Of a DNA stretch of 64,000 nucleotides, positions 1 through 12,278 are shown one piece after another. The notes below the pieces were generated by a model, which was given only the letters and a program-made list of their open reading frames with translations, had not been told where the DNA came from and did no database searches. Position numbers and translations under genes: made by a program. Every line of letters begins with the position of its first letter. Position 1 is the first letter of the stretch. This DNA is from Hemileia vastatrix (Eukaryota > Basidiomycota > Pucciniomycetes > Pucciniales > Zaghouaniaceae), in NCBI GenBank assembly GCA_030280995.1, contig JASXTE010000015.1, positions 4,141,001-4,205,000 on the forward strand, written 5' to 3'.

Positions 1-640
1 ACATGTGGCAACTGGGTTGTCACCTTTCTATGCCAACTATGGATACCACTCAACATTCTTGATTGGTACCCCATCAATGTTGTAAATTCCAGATGCTGAA
101 AAATCGATTCAGAAAATACTGAGTATATTTCAGTAATTAGAAGCAGTGCTCAAGCTATCCCAACAGTTAATGAAGTGCCACCATGATCAAGGAAAGACTG
201 AACATCAGGTGCTACAGATAGGTGACAATGTTTGGCTAAGCTCACAATTCTTATCTACATTATGCCCAAGAGACAAACTATATCACAGGAAATTAGGCCA
301 TTTTTAAGATCAAATAAAAGATATCCAACTTAGCATATGACTTTCAACCACCAATTGCAATGAGACAAGTGCACCCAGTTTTCAATATCTCATTACTCAC
401 AAAGCACCAAGAAGATACAGTTTTGGGATGCCCAGAAGAGAAACTGGGGCCAGTCTAAATTGGAAACAAAGAAAAATTTGAAGTAGAAAATGTTATTGCT
501 AAGTGGTGTAAAGGGGAAAATTTCAGTACTTGGTGCTCTGGAAAGGTTATGGAGTAGGGGATAGGTCTTGGGAGCTAGTAGAGAGCTTAAGTAACACTGA
601 GGAGAAGGTGAAGGAGTTTTAGAAGGCGTGCAGGGTGGAA
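1..640 (+). pseudogene. Degenerate gypsy chromovirus pol 3' end
   Basis: Reading through many stops and frameshifts gives the C-terminal part of a Ty3/gypsy integrase: a 'SPFYANYGYH'-like stretch, 'QIGDNVWLSS', 'DKLYHRKLGPF' and 'VHPVFNISLL'-like remnants (about 20-400). A chromodomain-like piece follows ('YLVLWKGYG' and 'DRSWELVESL', about 525-600). This order is typical of chromovirus integrases, where the chromodomain targets insertion into heterochromatin. The rest of the element lies off the left edge. No frame stays open, so it is dead. A purine-rich stretch after it (about 600-770) may hold the polypurine tract, but no LTR edge could be fixed. Confidence 0.65.
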
Positions 641-1450
641 GGAAGGGTAAAAGGGAAGGGTAATGTTAGGATTTGGTTGAGAGGTGAGGAGGAGTGCTAT
701 GGGAACCATGCATTGTAAGAGGTAGAAGAGGGGACATTGCATAAGGGGGTTTTATGGGGCAAGCACTATGGAGTGCTCCTCATTGGAAACCTTATTTAGT
801 AATTCAGTTACTTCTTAGTCTCCCATATTTGGAACCCTCACTGTTGGAAACCCCAACATAGTCAGTCTAGTTAGTCTCATTGCTGTACCAGAATAGTCAG
901 TCCCATCTTAGGCTAGTTCTTAATGCTAGTATTAGTACAGCCTCTTAGGTCTTAAAATTCATCCAGTTTCAATTTAGGGATGTCTTTTACCATGTCTTTC
1001 ACTGATTTCATCTTTTATGTTGGTTTACCACATTTTCAAGGGCAGTAAAGGGATCTGGTATTGTAGGTGTAGGGTTGGGTGGGTTGGGTTTTGGGATTAT
1101 ATTCCATGTGGACATCATGGTTGGATTCAATTTTGGGGTGATGAAATTTTGATGATGAGGAAGAGTTGGATGGAAGTGAGGATTTTTATATAGGTATAGT
1201 TTTAGGAAGGAGACCAGGTACTTTTAGTTCACATGTTAGTTGTTTATGATTTGAATTATTCCTGTCTTCTTCAGACAGGCAGTCTCATTTCTCAGTGTAA
1301 ATCAAACATTGAATGGTAACACTTTTCAGAAGGGCACTAAGTGCACAAGTGTCTAAAGCAGGGAGCCCATAACCTGTTTACACAGCATCATTCTTAGTCC
1401 CAGAGTGACAGGGGAAAATGCCAAGTTCTAAGACAACAGGTTTATATATG
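641..1450. other. No gene recognised; AT-rich spacer
   Basis: There is no convincing reading frame on either strand. The left part is purine-rich and may be the 3' UTR or LTR of the chromovirus remnant before it. The right part ends at the Tc1/mariner terminal repeat. Confidence 0.5.
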
Positions 1451-1479
1451 TACAGTGGCCAGACAAAAATTTCCACCTG
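1451..1479 (+). repeat. Left TIR of Tc1/mariner element
   Basis: Reads TACAGTGG, then GACAAAA at +12 and TCCACCTG near the inner end. It pairs with 4042-4070. Confidence 0.7.
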
Positions 1480-2369
1480 TTTTTTTTCTCATAACTCAGC
1501 AACTATTTATTCTACATACATGGTCCTAAAACCTTTCCAACTCTAACCACCATGCAGAGAACAGTCATAACATTTATATTTTTATTGGATAACATTTTAA
1601 AAAAAATTCAAATTTAAAATTTTGTAATTTTGAAATTTGAGAATGAGAAAGTTGACAATACCATGCTTTTCAGCATTGAAACTAGAGAGTATGATAAGAC
1701 ATTTCATCAAAAAATAGTTGAAAAATGATTAAAAAAAATTACCTTGCCTTACCTGTCAGCCTAGGTATCCCCAGGAATGAGTATTTCTTATAGTTAAAAT
1801 AAGATAAAATTAATTGAAATAAGCTTATAAGTTAATATTATGGTTATAATACTTATATATATATTTATTACACTATTAAATGACTTATATTAGTTTAAAT
1901 AGTTTATCTGTAGCCCCATGATACTTATTAAGGTGATAATGGAGTAATAATATACTTATCTTAAGTGATATTAAGTAATTATAGACATACATATACATAT
2001 ACCTCATATTCAGTGAAATATGTAGTCATATTATGTATATATAGGCATATATGTGGGTTTAACCCTCTAAATAGCCTATAAGCTTTACTTTTCTGCTTAT
2101 TTTGGGTCATATGGACGTATTTAATGGACTTACCACACCTACATAAGCATATACACCTTTTTCAGGTGCATATATCCAGTTTGGACAACTTAATCTGCTT
2201 CCTTTAATGGATTTTTATGGATTTATGGGTTGGGATATGATTACTGGGTTAATGTGGATGCTTGGGGATGTTATTGGGGGCTGGGACAGTTATTTTGGTT
2301 CTTTTATATGCTTTGTGTTTCATTTTATTCTCTTTGGATGAGTTATTTTACCTGTTTCTTTATGGTATC

Positions 2370-2885
2370 TGTTTTTATCTGTTTTCTCTATTTATGGTAT
2401 GGGTGTATGATATCATTAATTGTGATGGAGGGTCCTTACTAGAGGTCTGGGTGTTAAAACTGCTTGAAGTGGATACCTTGGGGAGATGATGAGCCCTCAC
2501 AGTGCTTTAATTGCCAGGGATAGCAGTGACATCATCTGGATTGGAGGTCTATGCACTCCAGTGGATTTTGGTATAAGTAAGGGAGGATTTGACAGGTTAT
2601 TGGGCATCACTTACTTACTACAACTAAAATAAACATTATAAAACAATTATTATCATATAAAAATATATTTATAAGCCCTTATAAATTGATATTATTTTTT
2701 ATTAGCTATAACTATATTTTATTAACCTATTTTCCACCACTATTCTGCACCAATCCAAATATTGTGAGTTAACATTGAGCATATCTATTTTATTAGTCTT
2801 TCCCTGAGGTTTAATCTATAAATTTTTTATTAATGAGTAGTAGGACCATTAATTTTAACTATTAAATCATAATAAAATACTAGCA
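2370..2885 (+). repeat. LTR-like ~500-bp repeat, copy 1
   Basis: Strongly similar to the reverse complement of 46080-46590. Shared blocks include 'GATGGAGGGTCCTTACT', 'GAGCCCTCACAGTGCTTT', 'AGCAGTGACATCATCT' and 'TCAATGCTAACTCACAATAT' (read in the 46-kb copy). Both copies end near ACTAGCA. It sits inside the Tc1/mariner element, immediately past the end of the transposase, as expected for a solo LTR or non-autonomous insertion. No coding content; short frames at 2230-2489 are chance. Confidence 0.6.
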
Positions 2886-2889
2886 TACA

Positions 2890-3860
2890 CTGACATTACA
2901 AGTGGGTGGAGCCACCCTCAGCATCAACAACAGCCTGCATCCTAGCATGCATGGATGCAACTAAATTGTCTAGTATCTTGCTTGGAAGGTTGTTCCAAGC
3001 CATTTGAATGGCCTTGTGCATCTGAGGGATTGTTTTTGGTTGATAAAGTTGAGAAATAGAATCTTTGATTTCTCACCATACATTTTCAACTGGATTGGGA
3101 TCAGGAGACTGCACTGGCCAGTCAATCATCTTGTGTAAGTTAATCACTTCACAGAATTGAGCAGCAAGGTGTGAGATGTGAATTGGGGCATTATCTTCCA
3201 TTGAGATTAGCTGGCTGCATCTGTCATTTTTTGAAAGCCAAGGGAGTAAGTTCAAGAGATAAACATTTTCAATAAAATCTTTAGTTGTTTGTTGTTTTGC
3301 TGGAAGAAATACAAGGGGGCCCTTAACATTGCTATGAAAAGAGCCCCAAACCATAAGTAAGGATTGCCCACTCTTAAAAGTGGGTATGAGACAATCATTT
3401 TTGGACTTTTCTTGAGTTTGACATCACACTAAAGTTTGACAGGTTGTCTTTCCAATTTCAAAACTTGATTTGTCAGACCATAGAACAGCTTTCCAATCAT
3501 TAATAGTCCAGTGCAAATGGGCTTGAGCAAACTTGAGGCAGCAAGTTTTGTGTGAGGAGTTAATAAATGGCTTTTTTACAGCAGCTCAGCTATGGAATCC
3601 AAGTTTGTGTGCATGCCTTTAAAGTGCATGAGGTGAGATTTCATTTGTAAGTGTGTCCATAATTTCAGCTAATGTTGCTCTTCTGTTTTTTGACAGGACT
3701 TGGCTGATTTCTTGAAGGTCTCAATTGGAAGAAATGTGAGGTTGGCCAGGGCATTGGACAGTTTCCACTGTGCCAGTGATATCATGCACAGTGGCCTAAG
3801 GAGTCCCATAACACCTAGATATTTGGTATAGATTGGCACCCCACATTGACATGCCGACAA
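2890..3860 (-). pseudogene. Tc1/mariner DDE transposase, broken
   Basis: The clearest open block (3354-3073) has 'MVWGSF', 'MEDNAPIH' (second catalytic Asp), then 'WPVQSPDPNPVENVW', whose Glu is the third DDE residue about 35 residues later. This is the classic Tc1 signature. Upstream (3860-3400) are helix-turn-helix-like fragments separated by stops and shifts. Downstream, 'VDAEGGSTH' near 2905 resembles the usual Tc1 C-terminus. Transposases of this family cut and paste at TA. Several frameshifts and stops mean no functional protein. Confidence 0.75.
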
Positions 3861-4041
3861 TTTTGGCCTTCTCCTTGGTCATCAAATACTTTGTCTGAGC
3901 TGGAGTTGGAGGCATAGGTGAAGAGATTGGGTAGAATAGGAGGTAAGGAAAATAACCAGTATTCCCCTGGTGGCGTGAGTGGCTGTTGTGGTGGTATGAG
4001 GAAGAAAATGAAAAAGGTGATTGTGAAGATTATGCATGCAG

Positions 4042-4070
4042 CAGGTGGATACTTTTGTCACCTCACTGTA
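4042..4070 (-). repeat. Right TIR of Tc1/mariner element
   Basis: On the minus strand it reads TACAGTGAGG, then GACAAAAG and TCCACCTG, matching the left end with a few mismatches. Confidence 0.7.
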
Positions 4071-4854
4071 CATGGTAACTAAGTATCTTAACATTATGTA
4101 CCTAACACATATTTCTCTGATCACACATCACCAGAAAAAAAATGTGGGCACCTGATTGCAGGTGCCAATCCCTATCTTTGAATGTGATTCAGTTCTAGCT
4201 CAGCTGTAATTCTTCTGGCAAGACCTGCTAGCTCGCGTGGCATCAAATCTGAGTTATTCTTGTGTCACAAATCGATTGAGGGATTTGCACCTGCTAGCAG
4301 GTTCCAGGTGTTTGTTTGTGGCCTGCCAGCACTTGCTTGTATGTTATTCTTGGATACGTCGTCTACTTCAAGTATGCCAGCACCATTGTGAGAACCCAAG
4401 AAAATATATCCCTTGACATGTTTGATCCCTTGGTGCCTTTCATGTTTCGTGTGTGTGATACATCTAGTCAACACTTTCTAGTCGTTCCTTTTCTGGTTCC
4501 CTGCTTTTGTAGAAAATCGTGATATTAATTATTCTGCTCTGCATTTGCTCAACGAGAGACGATACATTTCCTGCAGCTCTGTGTTTCAACTGTGCAATTT
4601 CATTGATAGAGCCACTATCGTCATTAATTATTATAACAGTTCCTTTGTTAGGAAAACACCTTTGGTCAAACATTAGCCAAAGGCACATTGCTTGTTATGA
4701 AAACCAAACATCTTGCTGCCTTTAAAACAGTATAGCCGTTTGTTTGATGAACCAGATTGAGAAGTGAGGGACAAGCCCATTTATATACACCCATCCCCTG
4801 CCCTCTCTTTTTGTCTTGGGTGCTTGGCCGGAAGATTGTTCCCTCGTCTTCGCC
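4071..4854 (+). promoter_or_regulatory. LYS2 upstream region
   Basis: About 780 bp between the mariner element and the LYS2 start. It holds a ~95-bp sequence (4126-4225) repeated in the same orientation at 45271-45370, next to the other host gene. Short open frames exist on both strands (minus 4474-4265 and 4688-4464) but resemble nothing known and are probably chance. A CT-rich stretch just before the start (about 4795-4850) is typical of fungal promoters. No clear TATA box could be assigned. Confidence 0.45.
4126..4225 (+). repeat. Gene-flanking ~95-bp repeat, copy 1
   Basis: Starts ATCACCAGAAAAAAA and includes 'TTCAGTTCTAGCTCAGCTGT'. A clearly similar sequence, about 80% identical by eye, lies at 45271-45370 with 'GTTTCAGCTCAGCTGTAATT'. 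Confidence 0.55.
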
Positions 4855-7800
4855 ATGAAACCAGATCCCTGTTCAGCACTTGGCCGGATCGCAAACCGTC
4901 TTGAGCAGCTCCCTCTCATCGCTCTTCCCACCGATTATCCCCGCCCTCTCCACTCGGCGGCCGTCAAAGTTGTGGAAGCCTCTGTTAATGCTGTCCTGGG
5001 TCCCAACGTTTCTCTTGCTCTGCTCCGATTGTCGATTCTTCCGACCTGGTCAACCCATTCTCAGCCTCCAACTCCTTTTCACATCCTTTTATCCAGCTTC
5101 TTGCTCTTGCTTCATCGCTATACAGGAGAGCTAGACCTGGTCGTTGCCACATCAAGTCCAGATCCGCTTCACAATGACCCTTTGCTGTTGAGAGTCAATG
5201 TTTCCCCGGATCGGTCTTTCTCCAGTTTGGTAACAGAAATCGCCCTCAAAGAAAAGTTTGTTTTCTATAATATTGTTTTTGCCCTTACTTTTTTTCCATC
5301 ACGATTGGCTGAAAATATACACAATCATCCTCCATTAAATTATTTTTTACAGAGAAGCGGACACCGATCATGTTCCCTTTGAAAAAGTTTTACAAGCCGT
5401 TGGTCAGCGTGAAAGTGATGCCCCAGACTCACCCTTTCACCCTCTTTTTCGGGTCCGCTTCCTTGATGCTACCGTAAACACCCAGTCTGAGTTCATTCAG
5501 GCTACCTCCTCTACAACGGACATGACCATCATTGTTAAATACGACTCTGCTCCTCCAAACTCCTTATCTCTCCATACACCTGTAAATACACCTTCTATCA
5601 AACTAACTGTCTTATACAACGCCCTCCTTTTTACTTCTTCAAGAATCAAACTCTTACTTGATCATCTATCTACTCTCTTGGTTCACGCTTCCAACCATCC
5701 TGATGCAATTATTGGTACCCTGCCTTTCCGCACGCTTGCAGAGGATAATGTCCTCCCTAACCCTGTTGAAGATTTGAATTGGTCATTTTGGCCAGGCCCT
5801 ATCACTCAAATATTTACCGCTAATACTCTCAAGCATCCAGATAAAATTTGTCTAGTCGAAACTCTATCATCTGATGACTTTGATGTTCAGCAAGCTCAAC
5901 AAAGTCTTCAAAGAACTTTTACATACCGTCAAATTCATGAAGCCTCCAATGTTTTGGCGCATTATCTTCAGAGTAAAAATATTTTACCCGAAGAAGTAGT
6001 CACCATTTACTCTACAAGAGGTGCTGATTTAGTTGTAGCTATCATGGCTATTCTTAAAGCTGGTGCCACTTTCAGTGTCATTGATCCTGCTTATCCGTCA
6101 TCCCGTCAAAAAATTTACTTACAAGTCTCCAAACCTCGTGGATTAATCATTCTAAAAAAAGCTGGCCGCTTGCTAAAGGATGTTCGACAATATATCCAAT
6201 CTGAATTAGATATCAAGGCTGAAATACCTAGTCTTGAACTCAAGGATGATGGATCACTTAGGGGTGGCAGCCAAGCAGATGATGACCACATTGATGTTCT
6301 TTCAACGTGCCAGTCTCAGTTATCTACCACTCCTAATGTCATTATTGGACCTGATTCAATTGGGACATTATCGTTTACTTCTGGTTCGACGGGAATTCCT
6401 AAAGGAGTAAAGGGGAGACATTTTAGTCTTACTCATTTTTTTCCTTGGATGGCCACTCGATTTGGCCTTGACTCAAATAGCAGATTTACGATGCTCAGTG
6501 GAATTGCTCATGATCCGATTCAAAGAGATATTTTTACCCCCTTGTTTTTAGGGGCTGAATTACACATACCTACAGCAGCAGATATCGGCACTCCAGGCAG
6601 ACTGGCAGAATGGATGGATGATAGTGCAGTGACAGTCACTCATCTTACACCAGGCAAGCAAACCATTTCACGTCTCAGTTGATTTTATTTCTATGAGTTA
6701 ATCTCAGTTCCATTGACTTGTCATTTTTCTTTAAACATCCTAATTTATGTCTTTATTATGAAAACAACCAGCAATGGGCCAATTGCTATCCGCTCAAGCG
6801 TCAAGACGTATACCCAGTCTTCGCAATGCTTTTTTTGTTGGAGACATTCTAACCAAAAGAGACTGTTCCCGACTTCAGCATCTCGCTCCAAACTCCACTA
6901 TCATCAACATGTTTGGAACCACTGAAACTCAAAGGGCAGTCTCCTACTATGCAGTTCCTCCCCTTTCAGAAGATCCAATTTTTCTTGATACCAAAAAAGA
7001 TGTCATCCCTGCCGGTTCCGGTATGAAGGATGTTCAATTGCTTATTGTTAATCGGGTGGATCGAAATTTGAAATGTGGTGTTGGGGAACTTGGCGAGATT
7101 TATGTTAGATCAAGCGGTCTGGCTGAAGGTTACCTTGGACCGCCTGATCTTACCGAGGAAAAGTTTCTTAAAAATTGGTTCAATCCAACTGCGTCTATTT
7201 CAAGCCAATCTGAAGAGAATTTGGTTTCAGGTAAATGGTTGGGCATGCGTGATAGAGTTTATAAAACTGGCGATTTGGGACGTTATCTCCCCGACGGAAC
7301 TGTTGAGTGTGTTGGTCGCTTAGATGATCAAGTTAAAATTCGTGGTTTTAGAATTGAACTAGGTGAAATCGACATACATCTATCGCAACATCCCTTTGTT
7401 CGAGAAAATGTTACCTTGTTGAGAAGAGATAAGGATGAAGAAAAAATTCTAGTTAGCTATTTTGTCCCTAACATGGATCCAAATGCAAGTGCCGCAATCC
7501 AAGAATCTGTTAGTGCGAGTGAAGTAGAAGATGATGAAGCGCCCGAGTTAGAAAGAGTCATCATCAAATATCGAAAACTGATCAAGAATATTAGAGAGTA
7601 TCTAAAAGCCAAGTTACCTAGCTATAGTGTCCCAACTGGTGGGTGTGAACCAACCGCCATTTTATTGTTTTCCAAGAATGTATTAGAAATATAATTAAGT
7701 TTTGTTATGAACTCATTCTATTTTACACAGTTTTTGTACCTTTAGTTCGTATGCCACTCAATCCCAATGGTAAAATTGATAAACCAGCGTTACCTTTCCC

Positions 7801-9763
7801 GGATACAGCCTATCAAGTTACTTCATCACGGGGCGCAAATAAGTCCACTAAGGATAATAACACTCAAGAAAACGAACTAACCCCCACCGAAGAAGTGATT
7901 CATTCGATTTGGCAAAAACTCCTTCCTAACAATATTTATAAAAGATCTACTATCCCACCAGATGAAAGCTTTTTTGATTTAGGAGGCCATTCTATTCTAG
8001 CTACTCGATTAGTTTTTGAAATCAGAAAACAAACAGCTTTTAATGCTCCATTGGGTTTAGTATTTGAAAATCCTACTATCCGCTTGCTTGCTAAGCAGAT
8101 TGATCAATTGAAAAATACTGACTTCGGATTAGCACTTGAAGATAGTGATAAATCCAAGCAAATTGATGGCGCAAACATTCCTACTGATAAAATCCATCAG
8201 ACAAACACCCTGGCAGGTGTAAATGCTACTGCTTCCACAAACCAATCTCGACCATCTCATGACTATTCAGCCGACGCCAATGCGCTTCTCAAAACTCTTA
8301 AGCCTGATTACTCATCTGCAAATCCATTTTTGTCCAGCATTATGGATCCACCTAATTCACAAGCTGGTAAAATCGTCCTATTGACTGGTGCCACTGGCTT
8401 TTTGGGAGTGTTCATACTCTCTCAATTGCTAAAACGGGCTGATGTGCATCGAGTGATTTGTCACGTTCGTGCCAAAACCCGCGAAGCGGGTTTGCATCGT
8501 TTAAAAGAAGCTTGTGCGACCCGTGGTTTATGGAAAGATGAATACATGAGCAAACATCAAATCGAAGTAGTTATTGGTGACTTGGAGTCTCGTCAAATCG
8601 GACTAGATGCTGATACATGGAATGATTTGGCCGAAAGGGTGGATGCTGTCATCCACAATGGCGCATTGGTTCATTGGGTCTATCCATATACCAAATTGAG
8701 ATCAGCAAATGTGCTGTCCACCCTTAGTATGATTGAGTTGGTCAGCTCAGGAAAGCCAAAGACATTTACATATATATCTAGTACTGCTGTTCTTGAAATG
8801 GATTATTATGTTCAGCTATCCGATGCAGTAGTCGATAAGGGTGGTCGAGGGCTTCCAGAATCTGTCTCTCTCGATGCCGGCGCGACAGGTTTAACGACAG
8901 GCTACGGGCAAACGAAATGGGTTTCTGAACGCTTAGTTTTGGAGGCTGGTCAAAGAGGCTTAAAAGGAAGTATTATTCGACCAGCATATATCGTTGGTGA
9001 TTCTACAACAGGCGTGTTTAATACAGATGACTTCTTATGTCGACTTATCAAAGGATGCGTTCAGATTCAGTCCATACCGGATATCAATAATAATGTTAAT
9101 ATGCTTCCGGTAGATCATGTTGCTTTTGCTATCGTGTTATCGGCTCTTGATCCCCTACAAGTTCACGAGTCATCCGAGTCCCCTAATTCTGTTCAAGTTT
9201 ACCATTTGAGACCGCATCCTTTGCCGCGTGTCAACTCATTTTTGAGTTGTCTCAAAATTTACGGATATGATATCGTTAAAGATGATTATCTGGCATGGCG
9301 CGTAAAACTCGAGCAATCTATTCTCTCAAACGATATTATCAATGAAAATGGGCAGAAAGAAAGCGAAGATGACAATAATGCTTTGTTTCCTCTTTTACAT
9401 TTCGTTCTTAATGATTTACCAAGCAGTACCAAGTCAGCAGAATTAGATGACCGAATGACAGAAACTCTCTTATCTTCCTTCCTTTCTGATAAGGAAATGA
9501 AAGTTACAGTGGATGTAGAGTTAATGGGAAAGTATCTAGCTTGGTTAGTAAAAGTTGGGTACCTACCTCCTCCTCCTCTACTCGCATCTAAAGGAAAAAG
9601 GGAGGAAACGGATGTATCATTTGGAAAAGAACAGGGTAAAGGAGTTTGTAAAGGGGTTGATTATGATACGACAAATCAAGTTGAATTTTTGGACAGGAGA
9701 GAATTGCCTATTTTGGAGAATTTAGGAGAGGGAATGAAAGCCGTTGGAAGGAGCAGGAAGTAA
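4855..9763 (+). CDS. LYS2: L-2-aminoadipate reductase (alpha-aminoadipate reductase)
   Basis: Activates alpha-aminoadipate with ATP, holds it on a phosphopantetheine arm and reduces it with NADPH to the semialdehyde in fungal lysine synthesis. Four exons fit in phase: 4855-5255, 5353-6653, 6772-7638, 7731-9763, giving about 1533 residues (yeast 1392). Adenylation motifs are FTSGSTGIPKG (~474), GTTETQRAV (~615), YKTGDLGRYLPDG (~730) and DDQVKIRGFRIELGEID. The carrier domain has FFDLGGHSIL (~940), whose Ser takes the arm. The thioester reductase has LLTGATGFLG (~1075) and the YGQTK catalytic pair (~1247). The start is the first ATG in the conserved N-terminus (MKPDPCSALG). Intron 2 begins GC rather than GT. 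The C-terminal ~70 residues extend beyond yeast Lys2. No inactivating change was seen. Its activator LYS5 lies convergently just downstream. Confidence 0.96.
6654..6771 (+). other. GC-AG intron in LYS2
   Basis: Splicing ...ACACCAG|GCAAGC...ACCAG|CAATGG... gives the family-conserved 'THLTPAMGQLL' across the junction in phase. No GT donor nearby does so. GC-AG is a known minor donor class. Confidence 0.8.
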
Positions 9764-10391
9764 TAAAGATAAGTAAGTCATTTATTTATTTATTTATTCA
9801 CTTTTTAGCATGATATTGAAGGCTTGGGGTATTTAAGTTTTGGAAAATATCCTTTTTTTTTTCTTTGTGCAGGCTTCTTTTTGCCTTGAATTGAAGGAAG
9901 GGGGGGGGGGGGGGCGGGGGCGGGAAAAGATGGAAGGTGTGAAGTTAAAGATAGTTTCTTTTTTTTAAAAAAAAAGAATGGTGGAGATAATTTTGGGATT
10001 ATTCTGAATTTAGGGTTCGTGGTAGTTGAATGATGAAGAGACTAGTAGCATATGGGTCATGAAATTAATTAGGTGGTGAGTTTTGGACTCTAATTGTTTT
10101 TTGAGTGGAGAGAGGAGAATAAGGGAGAGAAAAAAGAGTCTTTTTTTTCTAATTCAAATATATACATATATGCATACATATATATATATATATATATATG
10201 TAATAGAATGAAATATCAAAATATGAAGCACATGGAAGAATATTGCAGAGACTCAGCGTAATCATGACGTAAAATAGTAGATCCTTGATTTTTACCTTTT
10301 TTTTTCATTTTTTTTCTTAAGATTCTTTGTGAGCTTTATCTATCATTGTTAAGATATATATTTAACTTTTGATGAGATTGAAATCTCCAAC

Positions 10392-10433
<42 letters not shown>

Positions 10434-10472
10434 AAAGAATAAAAGAATAAAAAACAAGTACTATACATAACA
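9764..10472. terminator. Convergent 3' region between LYS2 and LYS5
   Basis: Contains the 3' UTRs of both genes. It has a G-run (9900-9920), an (AT)n tract (about 10173-10199) and a run of over 30 A (about 10397-10431). ATTTATTTATTTATT (about 9778-9800) just after the LYS2 stop is AU-rich 3'-UTR-like sequence. No gene. Confidence 0.5.
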
Positions 10473-10784
10473 CTATATAGATTCCAAAATTTGATCAATT
10501 GAAACAAAAGTGATATTATCGAATCCGGACATTAAACGATGTGTGAAATGCATGACCTTTTTTTTTTGATTATCACCATCACTATCACTATCACTATCAC
10601 TATCATTAAACTTTGTTACGTTCTTAAATTTTAAATCTGAAGATGTGAATGAGCAAGAAAAGGATTGTTGAGAATAAATAGAATCAGGTAATATGATGGA
10701 CATCGTAATCAAATATCTTCTCGAATCAAGATTCGGTTGTAATTGTGAAATAGGAGAAGAGATGGATGATGAGAGAGAAGGAGA

Positions 10785-10815
<31 letters not shown>

Positions 10816-12238
10816 GGAGGAGGAGTATAAATCCATTCCTTAATTAAAACGTTTTTTCGAATGATTCCATCGATGGACAGGTTAACAACTTGTGCTTTTA
10901 AACTATGTTCGTCTTGTTCATATCGGGTTTGATTTTCTGTTTTATTTTCAATTATTTCAATGTCATGTTCAGTTTCAGGTTTGTCTTGTATACCTTGGGG
11001 TGTCACATCGCTTTCTTTCTTTCCATCTACTTCACTGTCATCTTTACGTTTTTCTTTCTCCTCAACTAATGAATTAAAATCCACTTCACCTAACCCACCC
11101 CATGGCTTTCCCTCACCTTCATGTTTATCATAACATTCATCTAACAACTTCATCCTTTCATTCTCCATCCTACTACTAATTTTCATCTTCTTCTCATGTT
11201 CATTAATCAAACACTCCAATCTTTTCAAATCCAAGGCTAATCCCAATCCTAGAGCTTTGACAAAACTTTCTTTTAACGTCCAAATTCGAAATATTTTGTG
11301 TAATGTAGAAGGAGGAGAGTAGACATGTTGAAGATGATTAGAATTTGAGTTTGATGCTAGGGATTAGAAAGAAAAACAAAAGATATATATATATATATAT
11401 ATATATATATTCGTTTCCAAAAATAAATAAAAAAATATTCAATTGATCCAGATAGTTCAATGATAGTAGATGATTGGAATAGAAATAAAGGAAATAAAAA
11501 GTCCAGGAAAATGTTTCTTTTAATTTTTTTTAATTTAAACTAACCCATATGACCCAAACAAGACGACGAAAAATTAGTTGACGGGAGACAATTAGCAGGT
11601 TTCGTAATGTATTTTATTTCAGAAGAAGTGAGGGATGAAGAAATTGTATCGATAAACGTATCAACAGATTTTTCAAAATGAGGAAGTTCGAGGAGCATGA
11701 CATCGGTTCCTATCATCACTTTGTTGATCTTCAAAAGATTTACGTGTTTGAGACTGAGCCGAATCATTCGTTTATGTGGATAAAGAGCAAGTCAATGTGT
11801 TATGTTGAAAAAAAAAAAAAGGATAATTAGGAGGCATAAATAAGAATCATTTTTTGAAATGATCAAATCTGTCTATAAATGGATGTTTGATCGCATAATA
11901 AAATAATTTAGATATAGAAAGATTCTACTGCTAACTAAATTTGTGAAACAAAAAAGACCTGTAAATGAAGAGCCATGACTCATACCTTGAAAAAGTGATT
12001 TCGTTTGTCTCATCATGAAGGTTTCCAATTTCATTTCCTACATTGGACGGAAGTTCCATCAGGATAAACGCACAAACTACTAGTCCATGATCATGGCTAA
12101 TGGAAAAGTCTAAATAATGACCATCCCATAATTGTGTTACCTATAAACCAAAAAAAAAAAAAAAATTAAAAAATACAAAATACAAAAAATACCAAAAAGA
12201 AGTAACCAGAAGCAATTCAACTGTTGTTACTTCTCAGA

Positions 12239-12278
<40 letters not shown>

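Larger units (their letters stand above)
1451..4070 (-). mobile_element. Tc1/mariner element with nested LTR-like insertion
   Basis: The ends form imperfect inverted repeats of about 29 bp, 1451-1479 and 4042-4070 read on the other strand. Both begin TACAGTG and both contain GACAAAA and TCCACCTG. The TA at the outer edge fits the TA target site of this superfamily. Inside, on the minus strand, is a broken Tc1-type DDE transposase. A ~515-bp sequence (about 2370-2885) that recurs inverted near 46.1-46.6 kb lies just downstream of the transposase and is probably a later insertion. Total length is 2.6 kb, about 2.1 kb without it. The element looks inactive. Confidence 0.75.

Noticed and set aside
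2230..2489. Two overlapping hydrophobic open frames
   Set aside because: T-rich composition gives Phe/Leu/Tyr by default; half lies in the LTR-like repeat, whose other copy has no such frame.
4265..4688. Possible gene on the minus strand upstream of LYS2
   Set aside because: Open frames are short, occur on both strands, and show no family motif or convincing splice joins; kept as upstream region.
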